From positions 1 through 60,265 of the forward strand of contig JABSQB010000019.1 in assembly GCA_013214545.1 (NCBI GenBank): 60,265 bases of DNA. Reading direction: 5' to 3'. Positions 43,035 to 53,600 of this stretch are shown piece after piece. Both the position numbers and the translations under genes were made by a program. Every line of letters begins with the position of its first letter. The stretch's first letter is position 1. Source of the stretch: Henriciella sp. (GTDB taxonomy: Bacteria > Pseudomonadota > Alphaproteobacteria > Caulobacterales > Hyphomonadaceae). The notes beneath the pieces were generated by a model. That model had not been told where the DNA came from. It was given only the letters and a program-made list of their open reading frames with translations, and made no database searches.

Positions 43035-44306
43035 ATGCATTGGGTGAAACTCATATTTACAGGGCTTCTGATCGGGCTCTGGCCCGCGATCGGCGCGGCG
43101 CAGGTGCAATCTGTCGGCATCGCAGGCGACGGCGAGTTTACCCGTATCACCATCGTCTCCGAAGCGCCGATCGAGCCGGATATCTTCTTGCGGGAAACCG
43201 TGGATGGCCGGGTCATCGAAATGGTGCCGGCGCAGTTTGAAATCACCGCCGACGCGTTCTTTTCTCAGCCCACTGGCGGCATCTATGCCTATACGCTGGA
43301 CACTGATCGGATCGTCTTCGAGCTCGAGCTGCCGATGATGATCATGCGCGAGATTGCCCTGCCGCCATCGGGGTCAGAGCCGCTGTATCGCTACATTCTG
43401 GACCTGTCCGGCGTCTCTGCCACCCGATTCAACAATGCGGCGCAACGCGATGAAAGACGATTCACGCGGTTTGAGGCCGCGCGCAACACCGCCGCAAAGC
43501 CATTGCCGGATCCGATTGAGGCGACGCCCGTCGAAGTTGCGGATGCAGACACGCAGACCCAGCCGGAAGCGCCAACCGCGAAGCCTGCCAGCATTGGCGC
43601 CCTGATGCAGATGGCCGCGCGCCAGAGACGGGTCATCGTCATCGATCCGGGGCATGGCGGCCGCGACCCTGGCGCGCTTGCCATTGTCGGCGGCAAGGAA
43701 AGCGACATCGTCCTGAAAACCTCGCTCAAACTGAAGCAAATGATCGAGGCCGACCCGCGTTATGTAGTCAAGCTCACGCGCGAGACCGATGTCTACGTTG
43801 AGCACGAGGACCGCGTCACCATGGCCCGCAATTGGGGCGCGGATTTGTTTATTTCGGTGCACGCGGATGCGGCGGGCGCGCCGACGGTTAAAGGCGCTTC
43901 GGTCTATACGATCTCGACCCGCGGCGAAGCCCGGATTGAAGGCACAGCCAAGCGCTTTGGCTGGGAGATGCCGATTGAAGACGGCACATCGATCGAAGTC
44001 TCCGATATTCTGCAAGACCTGACGCTCCGCGAAACCAAGTCCAACTCGGCCATTTTTGCCGAATATCTGGTGCCGGAGCTCGGTAAAGCGGGACCCTTGG
44101 TGCGCAATTCTCACCGCCAGGGGAACCTGTTTGTCCTGCTCGCTCCGGATGTACCGGCGGTACTGGTTGAGATCGGATTTCTGACCAATCGCGACGATGC
44201 TAGACGGCTGAAATCGGAGCGCGGGCGGCGCAAGTCGGCGGAAGCGATCAAGCGCGCAATTGACGTCTATTTTGACCGTCAGGATTTAATCTTGGCAACG
44301 AACTGA
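43035..44306 (+). CDS. amiC: N-acetylmuramoyl-L-alanine amidase with AMIN domain
   Basis: A 423-residue periplasmic hydrolase. A signal peptide (cut near 22, AIGAA) is followed by an AMIN domain (about 25-135, VQSVGIAGDGEFTRITIV) that targets septal wall or pole, a Pro/Ala/Thr linker, and an Amidase_3 domain. Zinc ligands are His in DPGHGGRDPG, Glu in GGKESDIV and His in SVHADA; the catalytic Glu lies in VLVEIGFLTNRDD. It cuts the amide between MurNAc and the stem peptide during cell separation. ATG 43035 directly follows a GTG at 43032; either may serve. Confidence 0.94.
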   Translation: MHWVKLIFTGLLIGLWPAIGAAQVQSVGIAGDGEFTRITIVSEAPIEPDIFLRETVDGRVIEMVPAQFEITADAFFSQPTGGIYAYTLDTDRIVFELELPMMIMREIALPPSGSEPLYRYILDLSGVSATRFNNAAQRDERRFTRFEAARNTAAKPLPDPIEATPVEVADADTQTQPEAPTAKPASIGALMQMAARQRRVIVIDPGHGGRDPGALAIVGGKESDIVLKTSLKLKQMIEADPRYVVKLTRETDVYVEHEDRVTMARNWGADLFISVHADAAGAPTVKGASVYTISTRGEARIEGTAKRFGWEMPIEDGTSIEVSDILQDLTLRETKSNSAIFAEYLVPELGKAGPLVRNSHRQGNLFVLLAPDVPAVLVEIGFLTNRDDARRLKSERGRRKSAEAIKRAIDVYFDRQDLILATN

Positions 44307-44397
44307 CGGTTCGCCTTTGCGACTGTGCAGAAGCGCCTTAGTCTCGCCCTGTTGGCGTGTGATTCACCGCGCTGAAGATTTATGAGGTCCTGATACG

Positions 44398-46983
44398 ATG
44401 TGGGCAGCCATCAAGCAGCGTGTATTCACCTGGAAATTCCTGCTCTGGACAGTGCTGGCCGGTATCGCCGTCGGCGTACTGGCGATTATTGCCTTCTTTA
44501 TCTGGATGGCGGCGCTCGGACGCACCGTGCCATCGGTTGAGAAGCTGTCGGAATACAACCCGCCTGTGACCTCTCGTGTGCATGCTGGCGACGGCACGCT
44601 GATTTATGAATTTGCTGACAAACACCGGGTTTTCATCCCGTATGAAGCGATCCCTGAGCATGTGATCCACGCTTTCGTGGCGGCAGAAGACAAGAAGTTC
44701 TTCACCCATGGCGGGCTCGATTATCTCGGCATGACCCGCGGTGCGATTAACACCGTGCGCAACAAGATTACCGGCAGCGGTGGTATGCAGGGTGGGTCGA
44801 CCATTACCCAGCAGGTCGCCAAGAACATGCTGCTGACGCGCGATCAGACGATTACCCGCAAGGCCAAGGAAGCCATCGTTGCGCAGCGTATGGAGAAAGC
44901 CTTCTCCAAAGAGCACATTATTGAGCTGTATTTGAACGAAATTTATCTCGGTGGCCGCTCTTACGGGGTCGGTTCGGCGGCGCTGAACTATTTCAACAAG
45001 TCCCTGCCGGAGCTGAACCTTTCAGAAGCGGCTGTTCTGGCGTCGCTGCCAAAGTTTCCGGGCCGCGTGAATCCTTACACCAACCCGGAGCGGGTGCTGC
45101 AACGGCGTAATTATGTGCTCAATCGCATGGTTGATGACGGTTACATCACGCAAGAACAGGCCGATGAAGCCAAGGCGAGACCGCTGAATACGACGCGCCG
45201 CCTGTACGGTCCTGAATATGCCGCGGCGACTTACTTTGTTCAGGAACTGCGCAAACAGCTAATTGATCAATATGGCGAGGAAGAGCTGGAGCAGGGCGGC
45301 CTGTCGATCCGCACCACGATCGACACCAAGTTGCAATTGGCGGCGCAGGAAGCCTTGCAGATCGGGCTCGAAACCTATGACCGCCGCTACGACTATCGCG
45401 GGCCGCTGCAGTCCCTCGATCTGTTCGCCGATGACGTGCTGACCCAGCTGAGTGAAGTGACGCGCCCCAGCGGCTATGGCTCCTGGGAACGCGGATTGGT
45501 GACACGCATCTCGGAGAGCGGCGCGACGCTGCTGCTTGAGGATGGCGCAGAAACCAGCATCCCGGCCGAAGATGTCGAATGGGCGCAAACCTTCATTCGT
45601 TCGAACGGGCAGACTGGATTACGGCGCGGCGATGTTGTCTTGGCTGAAGTCAGCCGCCAGGCGCTCAGCGTCGAAGAGAGCACCTCGACACGCGAAGGCA
45701 GCGTCGATGAAGAGGGGGAAACGATGGTCCCCGTCGAGCCGATCATGGTGCCGGTCGGGCAGGCCATTTTGAAACAGGTGCCTGAACTCGAAGGCGCGAT
45801 TGTTGCGCTCGATCCGCATACCGGACGCGTTCTGGCAATGATGGGTGGCTACTCCTTCTTCAAAAGCCCGTTCAATCGCGTCACGCAGGCGCGCCGGCAG
45901 CCAGGCTCCTCGTTCAAGCCTTTTGTCTATGGCGCTGCGCTTGAGAGAGGCTACACCCCGTCGGTGCGCATCCTGGACTCGCCCTATGTCTATTATGACG
46001 AGAACACGGACGAGATCTGGAAGCCGGAAAACTACGCCGAAGGTCAAAGCTATGGCGAAGTCACCATGCGGGTGGCTTTGGAGAAATCCTATAACCAGGT
46101 CACCGCTCGCGTTGCGACGGATATTGGCATGGAAGCGGTTTCAGAGTTTGCCGAACGCTTTGGCATCTATGACCGTCTGCCGCCTTATCCGGCCATGTCG
46201 CTCGGCTCTGGCGAAACCTCGCCATGGCGCATGTCAAAGGCCTATGCGGCGCTGGTGAATGGCGGCAAGGAAGTGACTCCAACGCTATTGGACCGGGTGC
46301 AAGACCGCCGCGGTGTGACCCTGTTCAAACATGACCAGCGCGCGTGTGAGGCCTGCGCCGCTGATGTATGGGACGGGAGCAAACCACCCCTCTTGCCAGA
46401 CGATCGCAAACAGCTGGTTGACCCGATCATTGCCTATCAGCTGGTGCACATGCTGGAAGGTGTGGTTGAGCGTGGCACTGGCCGGCGGGCCCGCCGTGTC
46501 GGTAAGCCGCTGGCTGGCAAAACTGGCACCACGAATGATTATGTCGACGCGCTGTTCTTTGGCTTCTCGCCGGATCTGGTGGTCGGTATCTGGACCGGGT
46601 TCGACACGCCTCGGACGTTGGGCGAAGGCGAGGGCGGCGGCTCAGTGGCGGGCGTGATCTTTACCGAGTTCATGGAACGCGCCTTGGCAGATGAGCCAGC
46701 GCTGCCCTTCCGGATTCCACCAGGCGTGCGTCTGGTATCTGTTGATGCGAGAACCGGCGGCATGCCGACCTTCGCAACCGAAGAGATCATTCTTGAAGCC
46801 TTCCGGCCGGGTACGGAACCCGGCATGGCGTTCAGCGAGAACACCAATCTCAGCCTGTCCGGGATCGGTGACAATTCCATCTTCGGCACCCAGACACCTC
46901 TGGAACCGCAGATTGATCCTGAGACCGGGGAATTCATCGAATCTGACGTGATCGACACGGATATCGAGGACGAGGTTTATTGA
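44398..46983 (+). CDS. mrcA: Penicillin-binding protein 1A
   Basis: An 861-residue bifunctional peptidoglycan synthase. One membrane anchor (about 14-39), a GT51 glycosyltransferase domain with catalytic Glu97 (AAEDKKFFTHGG) and GGSTITQQVAKN, an OB-like insert (about 340-440) and a transpeptidase domain with SxxK (PGSSFKPF), SxN (KSYNQV) and KTG (GKTGTTNDY). The C-terminal tail is acidic and Pro-rich. It polymerises and crosslinks the wall. It follows the amidase by 91 bases and precedes prfB, as in other alphaproteobacteria. Confidence 0.96.
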   Translation: MWAAIKQRVFTWKFLLWTVLAGIAVGVLAIIAFFIWMAALGRTVPSVEKLSEYNPPVTSRVHAGDGTLIYEFADKHRVFIPYEAIPEHVIHAFVAAEDKKFFTHGGLDYLGMTRGAINTVRNKITGSGGMQGGSTITQQVAKNMLLTRDQTITRKAKEAIVAQRMEKAFSKEHIIELYLNEIYLGGRSYGVGSAALNYFNKSLPELNLSEAAVLASLPKFPGRVNPYTNPERVLQRRNYVLNRMVDDGYITQEQADEAKARPLNTTRRLYGPEYAAATYFVQELRKQLIDQYGEEELEQGGLSIRTTIDTKLQLAAQEALQIGLETYDRRYDYRGPLQSLDLFADDVLTQLSEVTRPSGYGSWERGLVTRISESGATLLLEDGAETSIPAEDVEWAQTFIRSNGQTGLRRGDVVLAEVSRQALSVEESTSTREGSVDEEGETMVPVEPIMVPVGQAILKQVPELEGAIVALDPHTGRVLAMMGGYSFFKSPFNRVTQARRQPGSSFKPFVYGAALERGYTPSVRILDSPYVYYDENTDEIWKPENYAEGQSYGEVTMRVALEKSYNQVTARVATDIGMEAVSEFAERFGIYDRLPPYPAMSLGSGETSPWRMSKAYAALVNGGKEVTPTLLDRVQDRRGVTLFKHDQRACEACAADVWDGSKPPLLPDDRKQLVDPIIAYQLVHMLEGVVERGTGRRARRVGKPLAGKTGTTNDYVDALFFGFSPDLVVGIWTGFDTPRTLGEGEGGGSVAGVIFTEFMERALADEPALPFRIPPGVRLVSVDARTGGMPTFATEEIILEAFRPGTEPGMAFSENTNLSLSGIGDNSIFGTQTPLEPQIDPETGEFIESDVIDTDIEDEVY

Positions 46984-47037
46984 CCTGAACGTGAAACGCC
47001 TCCATTTGCAGCGATCACATGAGTTTCAGGAATCAGA

Positions 47038-48151
47038 ATGTCAGCAGAAATTCTCGCCCTTGCCGAACAAATCAAGCAGTCATCAGAGCTGCTGAGGAGG
47101 CGTCTTTGACTGGGACGTCGCCAGCAAACGTCTTGATGAATTAAACGCGCTGTCCGAGCGCCCGGACTTCTGGGATGATCCGGAAGAGGCGCGCAAACTG
47201 ATGGCCGAGCGCCAAAAGCTCGAAACCGGCATGCAAACGGTCGAGGAGCTTGAGCAGGAAGCCGCTGACGGGTTGGAATTGCTTGAGCTTGCTGATGGCG
47301 ACGAGGACATGCTTGCTGATGTTGCAAGCTCGCTGCGCCGCGCCGCCGAAAAGGCCGAGAAGGCCGAGCTCGAAGCGCTGCTCTCAGGCGAAGCCGATGG
47401 CAATGATTGCTATATGAATATCAATTCCGGCGCCGGCGGTACGGAAAGCCAGGATTGGGCCTCGATGATCCGGCGCATGTATGTGCGCTGGGCTGAGCAA
47501 TCCGGTTACAAGGTCGAGGAAGTCGAAAGCCATGAAGGTGACGAGGCCGGGATCAAGTCGGCGACGCTGCTGATCAAAGGCGAGAATGCCTATGGCTGGC
47601 TGAAGTCAGAGCAGGGGGTTCACCGCCTCGTCCGGATTTCGCCCTTCGACAGCTCGGCGCGTCGTCATACAAGCTTTGCCTCTGTCGCTGTGTCGCCGGT
47701 GATCGACGATTCAATCGAAGTCGAGATCAACCCCTCCGACGTGCGCACGGACACGTATCGCGCGTCCGGCAAAGGCGGGCAGCACGTCAACAAGACCGAC
47801 TCTGCCGTGCGCCTGACACATGAGCCAACCGGGATCGCGGTGGCGTGTCAGTCCGGCCGGTCGCAGCACCAGAACCGGGCCACCGCCTGGGAAATGCTGC
47901 GCTCACGTCTGTACGAAGTTGAGCTGCAAAAGCGTCAGCAGGCGGCCCAGGATAGCCATGACTCAAAGACCGAGATCGGCTGGGGGCACCAGATCCGCTC
48001 CTATGTCTTGCAGCCTTATCAGCTGGTGAAAGACCTGCGCACCGATCACGAGACTTCGGATACAGGCGGGGTGCTGGACGGCGATCTCACGCCGTTCCTA
48101 TCAGCGGCGCTTTCACACGCGCTGGGCGACAGCGAAACTGAGGATGCCTAA
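47038..48151 (+). CDS. prfB: Peptide chain release factor 2, programmed +1 frameshift
   Basis: RF2 ends translation at UGA and UAA. The ATG at 47038 opens a frame of 23 codons that meets an in-frame TGA at 47107-47109; the rest of the protein continues in the +1 frame from GAC at 47108 to the stop at 48149-48151, giving about 370 residues. The GGQ peptidyl-release motif is in [17 protein letters not shown] and the stop-recognition tripeptide SPF in RISPFDSS. The frameshift lets RF2 shortage raise its own synthesis. It lies 54 bases after mrcA. Confidence 0.96.
47095..47110 (+). other. Programmed +1 frameshift site of prfB
   Basis: AGGAGG (47095-47100), three spacer bases (CGT), then CTT TGA C (47104-47110). 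This is the same geometry as the E. coli prfB site (a Shine-Dalgarno-like hexamer three bases before CUU UGA C): the internal ribosome site pushes the ribosome one base forward while it waits for RF2 at UGA. Confidence 0.95.
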
Positions 48152-48158
48152 TATGAAA

Positions 48159-48186
48159 AAGCCGGACCCGAAGGTCCGGCTTCTTT
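48159..48186. terminator. Bidirectional terminator between prfB and the bactofilin operon
   Basis: GCCGGACC (48161-48168) pairs with GGTCCGGC (48173-48180) around CGAA, read as a stable UUCG loop on the minus strand. The minus strand continues with TTTTTC, ending the bactofilin operon; the plus strand has TTCTTTG, ending prfB. Confidence 0.9.
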
Positions 48187-48208
48187 GTATCTGTCCTGCT
48201 TGCTTATC

Positions 48209-48721
48209 TTAAGCGTTGCCGGCGGTGCCGTTTGGGCTTGGAATGCTGGTCGAACCACCGAGGCCCGAGCCATTGGTCTGCGGCGCCTGTGCGGCAGGCT
48301 TTGGCGCCGTTTCCTTAAGCGGGTTTTCTTCGCGCTTGACCTGACCTTCAAAGCTCGCATCTGGCTGGATGATGAGAGCTGCGTGGAAGATGTCGCCTTC
48401 AACAGAAGCGCCGGTTTCAAGCTCAACCTTACGCGCGCGGATGGAGCCAACGATCTTGCCTTTGACACGAAGCGTCTCGGCTTTGATCTCGCCAACGATG
48501 CGGCCGGTTGATCCGATGGTGACGTCGCCAGATGTGACATCGCCTTCGACCTGACCGTCAATTTGGAGTGCGCCATCTGATTTGATTGAGCCTTTAATCT
48601 CAACATCAGAACAAATGATCGATGCGCCAACGCGGGCTGCGGGCTTAGAGGAAGCGCTGCGAACCGCGTCCTGTGCCGGGGTGAAGCCTGGTGGAGTGTC
48701 GCCCTTAGTCTTCGTAAACAT
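48209..48721 (-). CDS. bacA: Bactofilin
   Basis: A 170-residue cytoskeletal protein. The central right-handed beta-helix (about 32-125: SIICSDVEIKGSIKSDGALQIDG, EGDVTSGDVTIGSTGRIVGEI, in blocks) is flanked by short disordered ends; the C-terminal end is Pro/Ala/Gly-rich. Bactofilins polymerise without nucleotide under the inner membrane and position wall enzymes; in stalked and budding alphaproteobacteria BacA works at the stalk. The start overlaps the end of the M23 peptidase gene by 17 bases, with CAGGA ahead, so the two are made together. Confidence 0.95.
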   Translation of the reverse strand: MFTKTKGDTPPGFTPAQDAVRSASSKPAARVGASIICSDVEIKGSIKSDGALQIDGQVEGDVTSGDVTIGSTGRIVGEIKAETLRVKGKIVGSIRARKVELETGASVEGDIFHAALIIQPDASFEGQVKREENPLKETAPKPAAQAPQTNGSGLGGSTSIPSPNGTAGNA

Positions 48722-49916
48722 GTTTTCCTGCCTTAATGAACTCTACTGGATTATACTGCTTTCCATGGAACAGCACTTCGTAATGAAGGTGGGGACCCGT
48801 GCTGCGCCCGGTCGAACCCATGGTACCGAGCTTATCGCCGATTTCGACGTCCTGGCCTTTCTTGGCCACAATCCGCCGGAGGTGTGCATATCGAGAGACG
48901 AATCCGCCGCCATGATCAACATCGACGACCCTACCATACCCTGATTTCGTTCCGGCATAAATAACTTTTCCTGGACCGGCCGCCACAATCGGGGCGTTCC
49001 AGCCTGCACCCATGTCGATTCCGCCATGCCAACTGGGGCGTTTGCGGAACGGGTCGATGCGCATTCCGAACGGCGAAGTGATGCGCGAAGGGATACCAAT
49101 CGGGGTTGCCAGAGGCAAACGATCGACCAGAGTTTCAAAATAGCGTGCTTCTTCCATACGGGCAGCAACTTGCGCCACACGGACAGCGAATTGTTCTTCT
49201 TCAGGCGTTGCAAACTGGCCAGCCAGAAGGCTTGAGAAGCTGACTTCAGGCCCGCCCATATTCTCGCCGCTCGTTATGCGGCCTGCGCCCACAGCTGTCA
49301 GGCGCAGGATACCGCGCGCAGCTTCGGCTTTCTCGACCGCCATTTCTTCGATCTCATCGAGGAATTGGTCTTGTTCAGAGCGGATCTTGCTGACATCCCC
49401 GCGCAGTCCGACTTGCGGCAGGCGGCTTTCCGTGGCGGCGAAACGCTGCGATTGCCGAGCGTCTGCCTCATCGATCGAGGCTGTCACCAGGAGGGACGCC
49501 GAGTTTCCCCTTAGCGCCGAGACCTCCAATTCGCCTCCGGTTTTAAGTGCTTCCAGCATCGTCGCCAGAGTTTCGTGGCGGCGCTGGAATTCCAGCGTCG
49601 CGTCCTGGAAGGCTTCCGTGCGCTGTTCGAGCTGCGACGTGGACAGGGCTTCCTTGGCGCGCAGGTCCTGTACCCAGCGCTCAAGCCGGTTCACTTCGCT
49701 GGCAGCTGAGCCGACGGCGACGGTCTTTTCCCCAAACACGACAGTCGCAGATGCAAAAAGCGACCACCCAACGAGAGCAGCCGCAGCGCAAGTCAGAAGA
49801 ATCTGCTGTAGCGGAGAGACGGTGAAATAGCGAACGGTACCACCGCTACGGTGATAAATTTGCCGCTCCGGAAAAGCCCGGCGTACAAAGTCAGAGATCT
49901 TTGCAGTCGATTTCAT
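48705..49916 (-). CDS. lmdC: Membrane-anchored M23 peptidase (LmdC-like DD-endopeptidase)
   Basis: A 403-residue bitopic protein: cytoplasmic N-terminus (1-36, basic), membrane segment 38-60, a coiled-coil region (about 70-230) and a C-terminal LytM/M23 domain. Zinc ligands are His and Asp in SWHGGIDMG and the HLHYEV motif, with the full set RITSPFGMRIDP, HGGGFVSRYAHL and GSTGRSTGPHLHYE, so it looks active. In Hyphomonas neptunium LmdC pairs with bactofilin BacA to remodel the wall at the stalk base; the 17-base overlap here is the same pairing. AGGTG precedes ATG 49916. Confidence 0.88.
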   Translation of the reverse strand: MKSTAKISDFVRRAFPERQIYHRSGGTVRYFTVSPLQQILLTCAAAALVGWSLFASATVVFGEKTVAVGSAASEVNRLERWVQDLRAKEALSTSQLEQRTEAFQDATLEFQRRHETLATMLEALKTGGELEVSALRGNSASLLVTASIDEADARQSQRFAATESRLPQVGLRGDVSKIRSEQDQFLDEIEEMAVEKAEAARGILRLTAVGAGRITSGENMGGPEVSFSSLLAGQFATPEEEQFAVRVAQVAARMEEARYFETLVDRLPLATPIGIPSRITSPFGMRIDPFRKRPSWHGGIDMGAGWNAPIVAAGPGKVIYAGTKSGYGRVVDVDHGGGFVSRYAHLRRIVAKKGQDVEIGDKLGTMGSTGRSTGPHLHYEVLFHGKQYNPVEFIKAGKHVYED

Positions 49917-50095
49917 TCTACGCACCTATCCGCAGGTAAGACGCCGTTAAGGCAGAAGGCTGTATGACGTCTTGATTGGTGATGAGCCACAGTAACCTCA
50001 TTGTGATCCGGACGAAAAGCCCCCTTTTGCGGTTTTCCGGCTGCATTTTGGCCTGTTTCCGTAAAATTCGCCTTAAAGTATTTTTATTTGACGAA

Positions 50096-50575
50096 TCAGG
50101 CATTCAAAATTGCTTCCAGTTCATCAAGAACTGCCTGAGCATGGCCTTTGACCTTCACCTTTCGCCAGAGCGCTCCGATGCTGCCATCGGCAAGGACGAT
50201 GAAGGTTGAACGTTCTATGCCCATGTACTTCTTTCCATACATATTTTTTTCGACCCAGACGCCGAATTGCTCGCACGCGTCCGCGTTCTCGTCACTTGCG
50301 AGTGTAACCGTCAGCTCCTTCTTTGTGACGAAGTTTGCGTGACTTTTCAGGCTGTCTTTCGAAACGCCGATAATTTGCGCACCGAGCGCCTCAAATTTGG
50401 GCTTCAGGGTCGAAAAGTCGATTGATTCGGTTGTGCAGCCCGGAGTGTTGTCGCGCGGGTAAAAATAGACCACATGGGCCGGACCGACGGGTTTGCCGAG
50501 ATTGACCGTTTCTTCATCGGAAACAGGGATGGTCACATTTGGAGCTTTATCGCCTTTTTCTGGTCGGTTTGTCAT
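50096..50575 (-). CDS. bcp: Thioredoxin-dependent thiol peroxidase (BCP family peroxiredoxin)
   Basis: A 159-residue peroxiredoxin reducing hydrogen and organic peroxides. The peroxidatic Cys47 sits in YPRDNTPGCTTE. The position five residues on, where E. coli BCP has its resolving cysteine, is not a Cys; a second cysteine lies much later (DACEQFGVW), so it may resolve through that residue or act as a 1-Cys enzyme. FIVLADGSIGALWRKVKVKGHA closes the fold. It stands alone, divergent from the AsmA-like gene with an 81-base gap. Confidence 0.93.
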   Translation of the reverse strand: MTNRPEKGDKAPNVTIPVSDEETVNLGKPVGPAHVVYFYPRDNTPGCTTESIDFSTLKPKFEALGAQIIGVSKDSLKSHANFVTKKELTVTLASDENADACEQFGVWVEKNMYGKKYMGIERSTFIVLADGSIGALWRKVKVKGHAQAVLDELEAILNA

Positions 50576-50656
50576 GGCATCTCTTTCATGTTTGGTGGGA
50601 GGTTGTCCCAGTCGAAAAGCTGTGAGGCAGTGTGTTGATTACTTGGAGTATTTGAC

Positions 50657-53600
50657 TTGGTTCGCCAGACCACGAAAGTCATTATTTTAGAGGTATTCGG
50701 AGTTATCTCGCTGGTCTTGATGGCCGCGATCGGGATTCTCGCCTTTATGCTGGCCAGCGGTCCGGTTGAGCTTGGCATCTTTCGCGACGATGTCGAGCGG
50801 GCAATGACCGACGCCCGCGATGGCCGTGCGGTGACGGTTGAGCGCCTGACCTTGCAATGGTCCCCGTCCGAACGGCGCATGTTTGTCGTCGCTGACAATC
50901 TCTCCATGAAAGACGAAGCCGGCGAGGAGGCTGGATTTGCCAGCCGCGCCGAGCTGACCCTTGATGCGGGCGCAATCATTCTCGGCAAGGTCGAGGTCCT
51001 GGAGGCCGACCTCACTCAGGGCTGGATCGAGGTCAAGAATGTTGGCCCGAACCTTTGGACCGTGGCTGGCGACCCCATGCCGGAGATCCGCGCCGCCGCT
51101 TTGCCGCAAACGCCGCAAGAATGGCTCGACCGGATCAATGGCGTTCTGACCGACGTGCTGGTCGGCCTGGAAGTGTTCAGTCAGACGCTCTCTTTCGAGG
51201 GACTTGAGTTCAACGATTTCGATCTGCGCGTGCTCAGCGAAGATGGCAGCGAGATTGGGTCGATCGAGGCCGCGGCAGGAAAAGTCCAGCTGCTGGAAAA
51301 TGATGTCAGCATCCAGTTTGCCGGCGATGGGCAAGGGATGGGGCTGCCGGAAATATTTGGGATCTCTCTCGATACGTTTGAGGGCTTTCAGTCTTTGAAA
51401 GCCGTGCTGGATGTCGGTGTTCTGCCGGTGACGGACCTCGCCGGACGGCTTGGCGTGAGCGGACTGGAAGAGAGCGACCTGCGCCTCGGAACCTCGTTTA
51501 ATGCTGAGTTGCTGCGGGAAGAGGGCCTGCAGGAAGTCGGTCTGGTGGCGTCGCGAAATGAGGGAACCCTCAACCTGGGCGACTGGGCCGGCGATGTGAC
51601 CGACATTATCACCTCGCTGGTGTATCGCCCGCAAGAGGACCAGATCGCGGTCGAGTTCCTTCAGCTCGCGTCCAATCGCTTGAGCGGACGGTTTGAGGGC
51701 GAGATATCCAACGTGTTGGCGACCAATGCCTTGCGCCGTGTGTCGCTGCAGGCGGAAGAAATGACGGTCGACCTGACCGGCCTGTTTGAAGCGCCGTCTG
51801 AAGTTCGCAATGTCGAACTCGAAGCAGACCTGTCCGACGATTTCACCATCATTTCTGTCCAGTCGCTTGGCGCGGATGTCGACACCGCGCGCCTGCAAGC
51901 GAGCGGTGAATTCGACTGGAGCGTCGAGCATGAAGAGGGCGAATTGCCCTTCACGCTCGATGTCACGGCTGAACTGGTCGGCGATATCAGCAAGCAGACC
52001 TTTCTGGCTTATTGGCCGGTCAATCTCGGGCGCGGTGCTCGGAACTATGTTTCCAATCAGCTCATGACCGCCAACGCGACGGAGGCGACCGCGGTGGTCA
52101 GCATCAAGCCAGACAGCATGCAGGAAGGATACCTGCGCGAAGAGGACCTCGCCGTCACATTCGCGTTTGAAGATGGCAGCCTGCAATTCCTGAGCGATAT
52201 GCCGCTGATCGAGAATGCGGTCGGGACCGGACGCGTGGGCGGCAACAGTCTCGACATCCGTGTCATCAGCGCGACCTATGATGACTGGGTCATTCAATCT
52301 GGCGCGGTTGAGTTTCCCGCCTTCAATCCGCGCGGCGAGAATTTTATTGTCACGGCCTATGGTTCTGGCCCTGCTGTATCGATCTTGCAGCAATTGTCAG
52401 AGTCGCGCCTCAAGCTGCAGGAAACCACCGGCTTTGATCCGCAGCGGGTCAGCGGCGACGCAACGGCTTCATTGCGCCTGTCGCGTCCAGCGCTCAGCAA
52501 TGTGCCGCTCGAAGACCATATCCTTGAGGTGAAAGGTCAGATCCGCGATGCGGGCCTGCTCGCCGCTGCGGGGCCATTTGATATCGCCGAAGGCAATGTG
52601 AATGTAGACGTCACGTTGGAACGGATGATCCTGACCGGTTTCGGCAACCTTGGGACGTCGCCCGTGCAGTTCACCTGGCGCGATTCCTTCAATGATGATG
52701 GGGCCCCCGCCGACTTGTCCGCCACAGCGGTGATTACGTCGGATGTGCTGAACGTATTCGGACTGGTTGGACGCGCCTTCCTGACCGGTGAAATCCCGGT
52801 TGAGATGCAGGGCAAGGTCGGTGCCAATGGCTTGCAGACCGGCACCTTCGCCTTTGATCTGAGCGACGCCCGGATCGATGTTTCCGAGATTGACTGGGTG
52901 AAACCAGCGGGCGAAACCGCCCGCGCCACGCTCAACTATGTGGGGGATTTGCGAGAGCAAGCCGCGGCACTTCGGGTCACCGGGGAGTCTGCTTCTCTGG
53001 ATGGTGACTTGCGGCTGGCCGCGGATGGCCGCCTGCAATCCCTCGATCTGCGGCGCCTGTTCATTCAGGGCACGATCGATGTGGCCGGACGGATCGCACG
53101 AACCGGCACGGGCGGCTTCAATATTGAGCTGAACGGCGCCTATCTGGATATTTCGGGCTTCCTGTCCGAGCTTGGCGCGGTCGGCGGCGTCGGTGATGGC
53201 GCAGATGGCATCGACCTGACCTTCGCTGCGACCGTGGAGCGTCTGCGTCTGCGGCGCGATCTCGAGCTGATCGGCTCAGCTCTGTCATTCGAACTCACCC
53301 GCAATGGCGGTTTCCAGACCCTACGCGCGAGCGGCAACACGGTTGCGGGCGCGACCTTCATTGCCAATCTCGATAATGAAGGCGCGGGGCAGCCTTTGGC
53401 GATTGAGTTGAAGACCAGCGATGCTGGGTATCTCGCCAGCGCTTTCTTTGGCGTCGATTTCATTTCCGGCGGGATCCTCGATCTGCGAGGATCGCTCGCG
53501 ACCGAGAACACGCCGGCCCAGCTGCGGGCAACGGTGGAGAATACCCGCCTCGTCAATGCGCCATTCTTTACGCAGATCCTGTCGCTCGCCTCCCTGCGCG

